NCBI GenBank assembly: GCA_025934775.1
Contig: JAICWO010000010.1
Coordinates: 150,847-214,846 of the forward strand
Direction of reading: 5' to 3'
Length of the DNA: 64,000 bases
Source of the DNA: Gemmatimonadaceae bacterium
GTDB lineage: Bacteria; Gemmatimonadota; Gemmatimonadetes; Gemmatimonadales; Gemmatimonadaceae
Part shown: positions 1 through 8,492 of the stretch, in pieces
Numbering within the stretch: position 1 is the stretch's first letter
Layout of the letters: every line of letters begins with the position of its first letter
Position numbers and translations under genes: made by a program
The notes under the pieces: generated by a model
The model's input: the letters and a program-made list of their open reading frames with translations, nothing else
Told to the model about the DNA's origin: nothing
The model's database searches: none

Positions 1-28
1 CGCACGCGCGGTGATTCGCGGTGATGTC

Positions 29-466
29 ATGAACGACCGAATTGTCGAGCTCGAACGTGGCGCGCTGCTGCTCTCCACCGATCGGGCTCGCGTCGATCGC
101 GACGCCGTGCTCGTGCTCCTCCTCGCGTCGCACTGGGGCGGCGCGATGACGCGCGAGATCCTCGACCGCGCGATCGAGAACTCGATCTGCATCGGCGTCT
201 ATGACGGCACGCACCAGCTTGCATTCGCGCGAGCGGTGAGCGATCTGGCGACCTACGCCTATCTCACCGACGTGATCGTCGCCGAACAGGCCCGCGGCCG
301 CGGCATTGGATCGTGGATGGTCGAGACCATTCTCACGCACCCGGACCTTCAGGGCCTCCGCCGCTTCGCGCTCTGGTCGCGCGATGCCGCGGCACTCTAC
401 GCGAAGTTTGGGTTCACCACCGAGATGCTGAAATCGACATATATGGAGCTGCGTCCAAGCCGATGA
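29..466 (+). CDS. GNAT-family N-acetyltransferase
   Basis: A 145-residue protein with the fold signature of GCN5-related N-acetyltransferases, which move an acetyl group from acetyl-CoA to an amine. The clearest motif is the acetyl-CoA pyrophosphate loop ARGRGIG near residues 88-94, preceded by the beta strand TDVIVAEQ, and the C-terminal part AALYAKFGF matches the usual end of the domain. An in-frame GTG at 11 lies upstream, but the ATG at 29 gives the normal family length. The substrate cannot be read from the sequence. The stop codon overlaps the start of the next gene (ATGA), so the two are probably co-translated. Confidence 0.88.
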   Translation: MNDRIVELERGALLLSTDRARVDRDAVLVLLLASHWGGAMTREILDRAIENSICIGVYDGTHQLAFARAVSDLATYAYLTDVIVAEQARGRGIGSWMVETILTHPDLQGLRRFALWSRDAAALYAKFGFTTEMLKSTYMELRPSR

Positions 467-660
467 CCGAGCGGCGCATCGTCGGCTTTCATCAGGATGA
501 AGAGCGGCACTGGGTCGCGGACCTGGAGTGCGGCCACACGCAGCACGTGCGCCATGATCCGCCCTGGCAGGTGCGCCCGTGGGTCATCACCGAGGATGGC
601 CGACGGCGGTTCCTTGGCACTACTTTGAACTGCGTGAAGTGCGATCGCGGCGAGCCGTGA
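463..660 (+). CDS. DUF3565 family small protein
   Basis: A 65-residue protein starting MTERRIVGFHQDEE and containing ECGHTQHVRHDPPWQ and a terminal CVKC. These are the conserved landmarks of the DUF3565 family, whose function is unknown. The C-x-H near the middle and the C-x2-C at the end look like a small zinc-binding site (inference). The ATG overlaps the stop of the acetyltransferase gene by four bases, which fixes this start over longer upstream in-frame options. Confidence 0.85.
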   Translation: MTERRIVGFHQDEERHWVADLECGHTQHVRHDPPWQVRPWVITEDGRRRFLGTTLNCVKCDRGEP

Positions 661-721
661 CCGCACGAATCACGAGTGACGGCAGGCTCACCACAATCCC
701 ATCCGCCACCTGGAGGCATGC

Positions 722-928
722 ATGACCGCGAAGCTCGAGAAGACGATCAAGCGCGAGCTGGAGCTCGACGGAAAGACCTACACGATCGCCATCTCACCGG
801 AGGGCATCAAAGTCACCGAGAAAGGGCGGCGGAACGGCCCCGAGATGTCCTGGCGCTCGATCATCACCGGCGACGCCGCGCTCGCGCAGGACCTGAAGAC
901 TTCCGTCGACGCGACGCAGAGCGAGTAG
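722..928 (+). CDS. Small hypothetical protein
   Basis: A 68-residue protein, acidic at the end, with no motif I recognise. A GGAGG ribosome-binding site at 712-716 sits five bases before the ATG, which supports it as a real gene. Its composition (KTYTIAISPEGIKVTEKGRR) suggests a small beta-rich fold. Its last 65 bases overlap the 3' end of the convergent ligase gene on the other strand, so one of the two C-termini lies in shared DNA; the ligase tail there is a low-complexity Arg/Ser/Ala stretch. Confidence 0.65.
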   Translation: MTAKLEKTIKRELELDGKTYTIAISPEGIKVTEKGRRNGPEMSWRSIITGDAALAQDLKTSVDATQSE

Positions 929-1973
929 CCGGCTTCGTCTTCGGGAGGATCGCCGCCCGACTCGGGCGGCGCTTGGCCTCCGCCACCTGATCGAACGTGC
1001 ACTGCGCTGGCGCCTTCTCCGGTCGCCAGCGCAGAAACTTCGTTCCGTGGCGGAATCGGCCATTCGTGAAGTGGTCGTACTCCACTTCGACGACGAGCGT
1101 TGGATCGAGCGCGACCCACTCGCCTGAGCGGCTCGTCGACCACCGGCTCGGCCCACCCGGCGCGCGGCCGGTGAAGCCTGATCCGCCGGCGAGCTTCTCC
1201 AGCTTGGGCGTGAGCCGCTTCCGTTCCTCCGCCGAGAAGCTCGACGTGAATCCCACATGGTGCAGGATTCCGTCGTCGTCGTACAGGCCGAGGAGCAGCG
1301 AGCCGATGATCTTCCCCTTGCTCGCGTAGCGAAAGCCGCCGACGACGCAGTCCGCCGTCCGCTTTCGTTTGATCTTCTCCATCGCGGTGCGCTCGCCGCT
1401 GCGATAGGGAAGATCGAGGCGCTTCGCCATCACGCCATCGGTCCCCGCGCGGCCGGCGAGCCACTGCTTGGCCTGCGCCAACTTGCGCGTCGCGGGGCTC
1501 AGCATCACGCCGTCGGACCCGGCGAAGCTCTCCTTCGCGAACGCCTCCAGCGCCTCCCGGCGCTCCGACAACGGCTGCTGTGTGAGATCGTGGCCGCGCG
1601 CGTCGACGAGCAGGTCGAACACGAGGAGCACGGCCGGCGTCTCGCTCGCGAGCTTGCGGACGCGGCTCTGCGCCGGGTGAATGCGAAGCAGCAGTGCGTC
1701 GAACGAAAGCCCGCTCTCGGTCGGTACGACGATCTCGCCGTCGAGCACGAAGCGCTTGGCCGGGATCGCGGCGACCGCCGCCGCGACTTCGGGAAAGTAC
1801 CGCGTCAGCGACTGCCCGGACTTCGAGCGCAGCTCGACCGCGGCGCCATCACGAAACGCTAAACAGCGAAAGCCGTCCCACTTGGGTTCGTACTGCCAGT
1901 CCGGCCCCGACGGCAGCTCGGTGACGATCCGCGCCTCCATCGGCGCGTACCCCGGCGCGATCGGCAGGCTCAC
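864..1973 (-). CDS. ligC: ATP-dependent DNA ligase, LigC type
   Basis: A 369-residue ATP-dependent DNA ligase. The adenylation lysine is K31 in EPKWDGFR, followed by LDGEIV, VFDLLV, DGVMAKR and the KIKRKR segment, i.e. nucleotidyltransferase motifs I, III, IV and V in order, and then an OB-fold domain. The last ~35 residues are a basic Arg/Ala/Ser tail that is probably disordered. There is no polymerase or phosphoesterase domain. It lies at the end of a minus-strand Ku-LigD operon and its ATG overlaps the preceding gene by ATGA. The family acts in end joining or excision repair; here a role with Ku is inferred from position. Confidence 0.92.
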   Translation of the reverse strand: MSLPIAPGYAPMEARIVTELPSGPDWQYEPKWDGFRCLAFRDGAAVELRSKSGQSLTRYFPEVAAAVAAIPAKRFVLDGEIVVPTESGLSFDALLLRIHPAQSRVRKLASETPAVLLVFDLLVDARGHDLTQQPLSERREALEAFAKESFAGSDGVMLSPATRKLAQAKQWLAGRAGTDGVMAKRLDLPYRSGERTAMEKIKRKRTADCVVGGFRYASKGKIIGSLLLGLYDDDGILHHVGFTSSFSAEERKRLTPKLEKLAGGSGFTGRAPGGPSRWSTSRSGEWVALDPTLVVEVEYDHFTNGRFRHGTKFLRWRPEKAPAQCTFDQVAEAKRRPSRAAILPKTKPATRSASRRRKSSGPARARRRR

Positions 1974-2368
1974 GGCGCCGCGTCGCTCCGATCGTCATCA
2001 TCGGTCTCGCACGCTGCCACGCGCCGATCGTAGTCCGAGTTGCGGCGCACCGCGCCGGCCGCCGACGGCTGGTCGAGCCCGAGCTCGGTCTGCGCCGTCG
2101 GCAGCGGCTCGCCGCCCAGAAAGAGCTGCGTCATGCGATGCTGGAATCGCAGGAACTGCACCGGCGCGCGCAGGCTCTCGCGCGGCGCGCGCGCGACCAT
2201 GAGCAGCTCCTCGCGTATCTCGCGCGGTAGATGCGTCGACGTGCGTTTGCGCAGCAGCGCCGTGATGCGCATGCTGTCGCGCGCCATCACCGCGCGTTCG
2301 ATCTCCTCGAGATACTCGAGGAGTCCGCTCAACGTGCGCGAGCGGCCGCGCCGCGCGCGCTCAGCCAC
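1970..2368 (-). CDS. Unknown protein embedded in the Ku-LigD-LigC operon
   Basis: A 132-residue protein I do not recognise. It overlaps ligD upstream by 8 bases and ligC downstream by ATGA, so it is translated as part of the end-joining operon. The first ~60 residues (EYLEEIERAVMARDSMR, LPREIREELLMVA) read as amphipathic helices rich in charged residues. The middle has a hydrophobic segment, VQFLRFQHRMTQLFLGG, and the C-terminus is acidic (ETDDDD). No catalytic motif or cysteine cluster is visible. Its placement suggests a structural or regulatory partner of the repair enzymes (inference only). Confidence 0.75.
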   Translation of the reverse strand: MAERARRGRSRTLSGLLEYLEEIERAVMARDSMRITALLRKRTSTHLPREIREELLMVARAPRESLRAPVQFLRFQHRMTQLFLGGEPLPTAQTELGLDQPSAAGAVRRNSDYDRRVAACETDDDDRSDAAP

Positions 2369-4355
2369 GAGTCAGCACTCCGGCCAGCGAGTTCGGTGCC
2401 TTCATCCCTCTCGCCCAGAGGTCCCCGATCTTCTCGATGCGCGGCGGCACGGTGTCCATCGTGAATTCCCCGGGATCGAGCTGCTCGTTGATCTCGTTCC
2501 AGCGGAGCGGCGTCGAGACGGTCGCTCCGGGACGCGCGCGCACCGAGTACACGCCCGCAACCGTCTTCGCGCGAATGTTCTGGAGATAGTCGACGTACAC
2601 TGCGCCCCTCGGCCGCAGGCCCACCGACCGCTCGACCGTCGCGATCTTTGGATTTCGCTCGGCCACCATCGTCGCGATGAGCTCCGCGAGCGTGCGTGCT
2701 CCGTCGTTCGGCACGCCCCGGCCGAGCGGCAGCACGATGTGAACCCCGCTCGCCCCGGACGTCTTCGGCACCGCGTGCAGATGGAGCTCGTCGAGCACGT
2801 CCTTCACCGCGTGCGCGACCTCGACGACGCGTGAGAACGGCGCGCGCGGACCCGGATCGAGGTCGATGATCGAGTAGTCGGCGCGCGTCACCGACTGCAC
2901 GCGCGAGTGCCACGGGTCGATCGAGATCGCGCCAAGCTGCACGACGTACAGCAGCGTCGCGAGATCGCCGCCGATCAATCGGTCCTGCGTGCGCAGCCCC
3001 ACATCGGCCACCGCTTCCACGCGTACGGTATCCGGCGCTTCCGCCGGTGCGCGCTGCTGAAAGAACCCTTTCGACGCGACCCCGTTCGGAAATCGCTTCA
3101 TCACGAGCGGCCGATCGGCGATCGCCGGCAGAATGTACGGCGCGACCCGCACGTAGTACCGCATCAGGTCGCCCTTCGTCTGCTTGGTCTCGGGGAAGAA
3201 GATCTTGTCGAGATGCGACACGTCGAGTGCCCCCTCCGGCAGCTCGATCTCTCCGTCGCCACCAGCGCGCTCTATGTCGGTGAGCGCGTCGAGGAGAGCC
3301 GCATAGTTCGGCTGCCGTGAGCGGCGCTTCGTTCCCGCGCGCGTGGGGCGAGTCGTGGAGCGCGCGCGCTTGGCCGGCTTCGCGATCGACTCCGGCTCGT
3401 GTGTCACCTCGCGCGGCGATTTGTCGTCGCGCACGCCGATGAACACCGGCTGACGCAGCTTTCCATCGCCGGTCCATTCATTGAACTTGATCTCGACCAC
3501 GACCGACGGACGGGTCCAGTGTGGCCGTTCGTTGGTCTTGGGCGTCGTCGTGAACGGCGACGACTTGCGCTCGAGCTTCGCGAGCCGATGATACATCTCG
3601 AGCAGCGACTTCCGCGTGAAGCCTGTGCCCGTGTGGCCCGCGTAGATCAGGTCGCCGTTCGAGTCATAGTAGCCCAGCAGAATCGCGCCGATGTGCTCGC
3701 GCGTGTTGCGCGGCTCCGTCCATCCGCCGACCACGAACTCCTGCCGGTGCTCGATCTTGAGCTTGAGCCAATCCCGCGAGCGGCGGCCGGGCTCGTACGA
3801 CGCATCGGCGCGCTTCGCGATCACTCCTTCCCAATCGTTGCGGCGAGCGGTCCGGAGCATCGCCTCGCCGTTCTCGCCGACGTCACTGAGCCGCAGCGCG
3901 CTGGTACGACCCGGGGGTTGGAGGAGCGCGGCGAGATGTTTTCGCCGCACGCGCCACGGCTCAGTGACGAGCGTCTTCTTGCCATCGAGCAACAGATCGA
4001 ACGCGAAGAGCGAGGACGGCGACGCGTCGCGCAGGTGCGCGATCGCGCTCGCATCCGTGACGTGCATCCGACCCTGGAGCTCCTGAAAACGCGCCGGCAC
4101 GCCGCCGTGCATCGCGACGATCTCGCCGTCCAGCACGAGCGGGCGCTTCGCCCGCTGCTCGAGCGCGCGAAGCGCATCCACGATCTCCGGAAACTGCCGT
4201 GCCTTGTCCAGGCCGTTCCGCGTCACCAGCGCCACGTCGCGTCCGTTGACATATGCGAGAACTCGAATGCCGTCGTACTTCGGTTCGAACACCCACCCGT
4301 CGCCGCGCGGGAGCTCCTTCCCGATCGTGGCGAGCATGGGGGCGATCGCCTTCAT
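2361..4355 (-). CDS. ligD: Bifunctional DNA ligase-polymerase LigD
   Basis: A 664-residue non-homologous end-joining enzyme. Residues 1-310 are an ATP-dependent ligase: adenylation lysine K26 in EPKYDGIR, then LDGEIV, FDLLLDG, EGVIAKR and DWLKLK. A basic linker (about 320-350) leads to a primase-type polymerase domain from about residue 380, with the metal-binding DLDPG at 498-502 and SGASGVHIVLP. The polymerase can fill or extend broken ends before sealing. The 3'-phosphoesterase domain found in the longest LigD proteins is absent, so the order is ligase-polymerase. The ATG overlaps the Ku stop by ATGA. The family is well defined, so the call is firm. Confidence 0.96.
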   Translation of the reverse strand: MKAIAPMLATIGKELPRGDGWVFEPKYDGIRVLAYVNGRDVALVTRNGLDKARQFPEIVDALRALEQRAKRPLVLDGEIVAMHGGVPARFQELQGRMHVTDASAIAHLRDASPSSLFAFDLLLDGKKTLVTEPWRVRRKHLAALLQPPGRTSALRLSDVGENGEAMLRTARRNDWEGVIAKRADASYEPGRRSRDWLKLKIEHRQEFVVGGWTEPRNTREHIGAILLGYYDSNGDLIYAGHTGTGFTRKSLLEMYHRLAKLERKSSPFTTTPKTNERPHWTRPSVVVEIKFNEWTGDGKLRQPVFIGVRDDKSPREVTHEPESIAKPAKRARSTTRPTRAGTKRRSRQPNYAALLDALTDIERAGGDGEIELPEGALDVSHLDKIFFPETKQTKGDLMRYYVRVAPYILPAIADRPLVMKRFPNGVASKGFFQQRAPAEAPDTVRVEAVADVGLRTQDRLIGGDLATLLYVVQLGAISIDPWHSRVQSVTRADYSIIDLDPGPRAPFSRVVEVAHAVKDVLDELHLHAVPKTSGASGVHIVLPLGRGVPNDGARTLAELIATMVAERNPKIATVERSVGLRPRGAVYVDYLQNIRAKTVAGVYSVRARPGATVSTPLRWNEINEQLDPGEFTMDTVPPRIEKIGDLWARGMKAPNSLAGVLTRG

Positions 4356-5218
4356 GCCGTCTTACGCCGCGATGCCCGTTTGGCGTGCCGGTGCGTGCTG
4401 CCGTGCGCCGCGCGCGTCGCCCGTCCGCCGCGTCCGCCGGAGCGCTTGCCCATCTCCAGGCTTTCCTGGAGCCGGCTCATGAGATCCACGACCTGCGTGC
4501 TCTCGCGCTCGTCCGGTTCCGCGACCTCGATCTTTTTCCCCTTCATCTTCGCGTGAATGATCTTCATCAGGTTCGCGCGATAGTCGTCGGTGTACTTGGA
4601 CGGATCGAACGCCTGTGACAGGTTCGTCACGAGCTGCTCCGCCATCTCGAGCTCCTGCGGGCGCACGCCCGACTCGCTCGGGAAGCTGAAGTCCGAGGTG
4701 TCGACCAGCTCGTCCGCGAAGCGCATGATCTCGAGCACGATCGCCTCGCCGACGACCTTCACGCCCGCCAGATGCTCGGCGTTGGTGCGCATCGTGACTT
4801 TGCCGATCCCGACCGAGCCGGTATTGCGGATCGCCTCGCGGAGCAGGGCGTACGCCTTCTCGCCGCCCTTGTTCGGGACCACGTAGTAGGGCGTCTCGAA
4901 GTAGCGCGGGTCGATCTCGTCCGCGTTCACGAAGTCGAGAATCTCGATCGTCTTGGACGACGCGATCGACGCGGCCTTGAAGTCCTCGTCGGTGAGCACG
5001 ACGAACTTGCCCTTGCCGTACTCGTAGCCTTTGACGATGTCCTTCCAATCGACGGCTTCGCCTTCCTTCTGGCAGACGCGCTCGTAGCGAATGGGCGACA
5101 GGTCCTTCTTGTGGAGGAGCCGGAAGCTCACGCGCTCCTTGGCCTGGACCGCCGAATGCAGCCGCACCGGGATGTTCACGAGGCCAAAGGTCAACGCACC
5201 GGTCCAGAGTGGACGCAT
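4352..5218 (-). CDS. ku: Ku DNA end-binding protein
   Basis: A 288-residue bacterial Ku, the homodimeric ring that threads onto double-strand break ends and recruits LigD. The N-terminus MRPLWTGALTFGLVNIPV is the family signature and decides the ATG at 5218; an in-frame extension to 5431 is possible but reads as non-protein sequence and would run into the DnaA-box region. The core (SFRLLHKKD, ETPYYVVPNK, MRFADELVD) is typical. The C-terminal ~30 residues are Gly/Arg/His/Lys-rich, like the basic tails that help bacterial Ku move inward on DNA. It is the first gene of the operon with ligD. Confidence 0.96.
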   Translation of the reverse strand: MRPLWTGALTFGLVNIPVRLHSAVQAKERVSFRLLHKKDLSPIRYERVCQKEGEAVDWKDIVKGYEYGKGKFVVLTDEDFKAASIASSKTIEILDFVNADEIDPRYFETPYYVVPNKGGEKAYALLREAIRNTGSVGIGKVTMRTNAEHLAGVKVVGEAIVLEIMRFADELVDTSDFSFPSESGVRPQELEMAEQLVTNLSQAFDPSKYTDDYRANLMKIIHAKMKGKKIEVAEPDERESTQVVDLMSRLQESLEMGKRSGGRGGRATRAAHGSTHRHAKRASRRKTA

Positions 5219-5815
5219 CACAAATCCGTAATTAGAGAAAACTAAGCACCGCGCCCGCCGGCGCTCGATCGCTGGTGCGCCGCCGCTTCGGCCCTTCGCC
5301 GCGGCGTCGCTCCCTCGCGGCGTCCACGATGCGGCCAGCAGGGCTGGCGCCGCAATCGGCGAACCCCCGCCGGCGGGCCAGAATGCAACTGCGATGCTAT
5401 CAACAGCCTGTCCACATCCGGGTGTGGACAATTGAGAGTTCTCTACATTCGGTCGACACGCGGCCGTGCGAAAAATCGGTTACTTCGCGGTCGCATTTTC
5501 CGCGTGACGCGCGGCTCGATCAGGCAGTCGATTCGCGGCGTTCGCAGAGCGAAAAGTCGCCGCGCCCGCGCGAAGGCCAAATCGAATTCCTGCACATCTG
5601 TCCACAGCCGTTTTCCACAGGGTCCGACGCGGACTTAAGCGTGCTGGCGAATGAGCTTAGCGAATTTTCGACAATTCTCCACATGCGCTATCCACAGTAA
5701 TGACAACGACTTATGGAAAACTTTCCTATTGCGCATTGTACCCGGCTTTTCTAGGTTGCCGTCCCGCCTCGCGGCGGCCCCTGATCAGCACCGCGACAAC
5801 TGAGCCGATTTCGCC
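5219..5815. other. Gene-free region with a DnaA-box cluster (candidate oriC)
   Basis: About 600 bases between the divergent Ku gene and a small hypothetical gene. Six 9-mers close to the DnaA box TTATCCACA are present: CTGTCCACA (5408-5416), TTGTCCACA on the minus strand (5423-5431), CTGTCCACA (5598-5606), TTTTCCACA (5611-5619), TTCTCCACA (5675-5683) and CTATCCACA (5688-5696). Four differ from consensus at one base. Two pairs are direct repeats 13 bases apart. A seventh weaker match lies near 5711-5720, and 5640-5755 is visibly more AT-rich than its surroundings. This fits a replication origin, or a DnaA-binding regulatory or titration site. No dnaA or dnaN gene is in the window, so the origin call is tentative. 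Confidence 0.6.
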
Positions 5816-6130
5816 ATGCATCTCGTGAGTTGCGCTACTCCACACGAACCGCTCGAAGACGCGCCGCGCTCGGCGCTCCTGGCGGACTCCGCGGAAGGCG
5901 AGCGATGGGATGGATTCTGGTCGGCGCAGTCGGACGCGTACTTCGTGCGGCGCACGCTCGCCGGCGGCGCGACGGAATGGTATCAGCTCGCGGATGATGA
6001 CGACGTGAGCCCGAAGCGCGCGGAAGCGCGCGTGCTCACCCTGCGCGCGAAATCGCGATCGCAGTTCGTGGTCGCCCAGTCGCCCAGCGGCCGGCGCATG
6101 CTGGTCGGCACCGCGCGGCGTCCCCGCTAG
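5816..6130 (+). CDS. Small hypothetical protein beside the DnaA-box region
   Basis: A 104-residue soluble protein with no recognised domain. It has an acidic central stretch (ADDDD) and a basic end (GTARRPR). No signal peptide or membrane segment is seen. The ATG at 5816 is the first after the DnaA-box region; no strong ribosome-binding site precedes it. It points away from Ku and is followed by a convergent gene 13 bases later. Confidence 0.55.
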   Translation: MHLVSCATPHEPLEDAPRSALLADSAEGERWDGFWSAQSDAYFVRRTLAGGATEWYQLADDDDVSPKRAEARVLTLRAKSRSQFVVAQSPSGRRMLVGTARRPR

Positions 6131-6142
6131 ATGCGCGAGGCG

Positions 6143-7033
6143 TCAGTTCGCGCTGCCGTCGGGCAGCAGCTCGAGTTGTGCGGTGCGCTGCGCGACCACG
6201 CGGCGCGCGCCCTCGTACAGCCAGTCGAAGCTCGCGTCGAGGCGCGGGTCGCCACCCGCGGCATCGCGCGCGAGCGTGAAGTGGCTGTACAGGCGGTTGT
6301 CGACGCGCTCCGGCTCTCCGTGCAGCCGGAAGAGGAGCAGCTCGGTCGCGGCTTCCGTCAGATGGAACAGCGTGAACAAGTAAAATCTCATTCTTGTTTC
6401 ATCAACGGGGTCGACGCCGCGCAGGAACTCGGGCTCGCGCAGCGGGCGCTCCTCGCGGATCGACGCGACGAGCTCCATCGCGTGCGACAGCCCCGACGGG
6501 CCGGCGCCGCGGAGCACGTGCGTCCACAGCTCGACGACGCGGCGGAGCAGCACGAGATCCCAGCGGTGCTCGTCCTCCGCGGCCGGGAACAGGATCGCCT
6601 CGTGCGCCCGCACCCACGCTCGGAACTCGGTCAACTTGTGACCGACCTGCGCGAGGCCCGCCAGGAGCATCGTGCGATAGAGCGCCGCGACGCGCTCGCC
6701 GGGTTCGACGGGGAGCGCCGCCGTGAGGATGAACGCGCGATCGGCGCCGATCTCGATGTGCGCCGCGCGCCGCTCCTCCTGCTCGCTGGAGAGAATGGCC
6801 GACGGGGAGGCCGCGCCCTCGAAGTCCAGCCACTCGCTGGCCGCGATCACGTACGCGCCGGCCAGCGGCACCACGAACTCGGGCAACGTCTCGAGATCCG
6901 TCACCGGCTCGCCGGCGCACACGCGCGACAAGACGCTCATGCCGTATTGAATCGCCGCGGCCCGGTCTTCAGGCGTGACGACTTTAACGGCCCAATGGCG
7001 GTCGAGCGTATCGAGTGCGGTCGGGGTGGTCAT
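6143..7033 (-). CDS. Hypothetical protein, helix-rich
   Basis: A 296-residue soluble protein with no motif I can name. It is largely hydrophobic-charged helical sequence (for example VVELWTHVLRGAG, LFTLFHLTEAATELLLFRLHG). There are no clustered cysteines, no signal peptide and no nucleotide-binding motif. I took the ATG at 7033; an in-frame GTG six codons upstream is also possible. A short AT-rich hairpin lies inside the gene at 6375-6398 (AACAAG / CTTGTT), out of keeping with the surrounding GC-rich codons. Confidence 0.7.
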   Translation of the reverse strand: MTTPTALDTLDRHWAVKVVTPEDRAAAIQYGMSVLSRVCAGEPVTDLETLPEFVVPLAGAYVIAASEWLDFEGAASPSAILSSEQEERRAAHIEIGADRAFILTAALPVEPGERVAALYRTMLLAGLAQVGHKLTEFRAWVRAHEAILFPAAEDEHRWDLVLLRRVVELWTHVLRGAGPSGLSHAMELVASIREERPLREPEFLRGVDPVDETRMRFYLFTLFHLTEAATELLLFRLHGEPERVDNRLYSHFTLARDAAGGDPRLDASFDWLYEGARRVVAQRTAQLELLPDGSAN

Positions 7034-7146
7034 GTGAACGTCGTGGGACACGGCGAGGCACGGACGGCTTCACCATCGCACACGGATCTGACGGACCGAT
7101 GTGGATTGAGTAACACTTTGCGACTAACTCGGCGAGTGGTTCGACG

Positions 7147-7185
7147 CGCCGCCGCGGCGGCGCCCCCAGGCGCCCGGAGCCTGGC
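7147..7185. repeat. Palindrome plus hairpin upstream of the 7.2 kb gene
   Basis: A perfect 18-base palindrome of GCC/GGC units (7147-7164) is followed directly by CCAGGC-loop-GCCTGG (7167-7185). Both could fold in RNA or DNA just before the ribosome-binding site of the gene at 7219. A role as terminator, attenuator or operator cannot be told apart from sequence alone. Confidence 0.4.
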
Positions 7186-7218
7186 CGCCCCGCGGCGCGC
7201 GCGCGACGGGAGGGGACG

Positions 7219-7716
7219 ATGAGCATCGAACCCAACGCCCGGCGTCGACTGCGGCTGGTCTATGCCACGACTCGCGATCCCGAATTGCTGAACGACCTGC
7301 GACAGGTACTAGAGGAAGACCCGATGTCTTTTGTCCCCAGTGCGGACTTGCTGCGCGATATCGCCCTGTGCGATGCCTGCGCCAAGCACGCGCCGCGGCC
7401 CGCACGTGCCGGGCTGTGCGAGGACCACCGCGCCCGGTGGAATCTGGAAGCGTGCATGGCCGACGCCGAGGATGGCGGCGAGGCCGCCTCGCTGCAGCGT
7501 CTGGTGCGCGCGCTGCTCGCGTCACCGGACGGCGGCGTCCAACTGCTCTCGGCGTTCGACCGGCAGCGCCGCGCCCTGCGCCTGGTCTGGGAAGCCCACG
7601 CGCGCGGTGCGGTCCGGCTCCCCGAGAGCATCGCCGACACGGTGGAGCGCGCCTGCGCGAGCGGGCCGCGGTTCTTGACTGGCGGATCGCGATCCGCCGT
7701 GCAACAGGCGAGCTGA
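7219..7716 (+). CDS. Hypothetical protein with a Cys/His motif
   Basis: A 165-residue protein with a strong ribosome-binding site (GGGAGGGG) before the ATG. The segment LCDACAKHAPRP...GLCEDH near residues 50-68 has C-x2-C and C-x2-H spacing, which could bind a metal such as zinc; this is inferred from spacing only. The rest is helical and charged. No family is recognised. The next small gene follows 19 bases later on the same strand. Confidence 0.65.
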   Translation: MSIEPNARRRLRLVYATTRDPELLNDLRQVLEEDPMSFVPSADLLRDIALCDACAKHAPRPARAGLCEDHRARWNLEACMADAEDGGEAASLQRLVRALLASPDGGVQLLSAFDRQRRALRLVWEAHARGAVRLPESIADTVERACASGPRFLTGGSRSAVQQAS

Positions 7717-7735
7717 CGCTCGCGGAGGAAACGCG

Positions 7736-7924
7736 ATGATTCAAGTCAAATGCGTCGGCGGCGAATGCAACGGCCTGACGGTGAAGGTCGAGCCACAACC
7801 GACCTACTACGAGGTCGTGGACCCGCGGAACCCCGGGCGCCGCGACTACTACATCCTCGAAGTGGGGCAGTGGGGCGCGCGGCTCGTGCCGGAAGCGACC
7901 GCGGAGTGGCGCGCGCGCGTCTGA
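7736..7924 (+). CDS. Small hypothetical protein
   Basis: A 62-residue protein preceded by a clear GGAGGA ribosome-binding site. It contains VKCVGGECNGLTVKV, with two cysteines that could form a disulfide or bind metal, and several aromatic residues (YYEV, RRDYYILEVGQWG) that suggest a compact beta fold. No known family. It lies 19 bases after the preceding hypothetical gene and is probably co-transcribed. Confidence 0.6.
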   Translation: MIQVKCVGGECNGLTVKVEPQPTYYEVVDPRNPGRRDYYILEVGQWGARLVPEATAEWRARV

Positions 7925-7948
7925 GCCGCGCCGGATCAACACGCCGCG

Positions 7949-8362
7949 CTACGCGGCGTTCTCGTACTCCTCGATCGCCCACTCCAGCACTTCCGCCTCG
8001 AGCCACCCATCGTCGGCGCGGATCGCGCCCGAGCGCTCGAGCAACTGCACCATGACGCGCGTGTGGCGGAGGACCGCCGACAGCGGCTCGCGCGCGTCGC
8101 GCAGCGCATGGACGAATTCACGAACCAGCATTCGAAAAGTCGAACGCGCGTCGCGCGTCGCCCGGACGTGCTCGCGCGCGTCGAGAACGACCATGCGCAC
8201 CTCGTCCGTCCACTCGAGCAGGAGATTGTGCCGCGCCATCTCCGCCAGGTGCACTGATTCGACTTCTTTCATGCCCTGATAACAGCTCGCCGCGGCCGCG
8301 ATCTCGGCCGGGACCAGCGAGTACTCGTTTACGGCGGTGGTGGCGCGCTGCGCCGAACCCAT
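7949..8362 (-). CDS. Hypothetical helical protein
   Basis: A 137-residue protein, mostly charged helix (AREHVRATRDARSTFRM, HALRDAREPLSAVLRHTR) with an acidic C-terminus. I place the start at the ATG at 8362 (MGSAQRATT); a longer frame to 8491 reads as low-quality sequence. No family is recognised. It is convergent with the 62-residue gene. Confidence 0.6.
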   Translation of the reverse strand: MGSAQRATTAVNEYSLVPAEIAAAASCYQGMKEVESVHLAEMARHNLLLEWTDEVRMVVLDAREHVRATRDARSTFRMLVREFVHALRDAREPLSAVLRHTRVMVQLLERSGAIRADDGWLEAEVLEWAIEEYENAA

Positions 8363-8492
8363 CTCGAGCCTCCGTCTCACTCCGTGGCTGCATCGCGAAC
8401 GGGAGCTGTACGCGGCTGAAGTTCGGCCGGGGCCGCCGGCGTCGCAAGGGCGACAAGCGGACTCGGCCGCCTGCCGCCCCTCGTCGATCACC

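Noticed and set aside
5219..5431. N-terminal extension of Ku
   Set aside because: In frame, but the conserved Ku start MRPLWTG lies at 5218 and the extension would enter the DnaA-box region.
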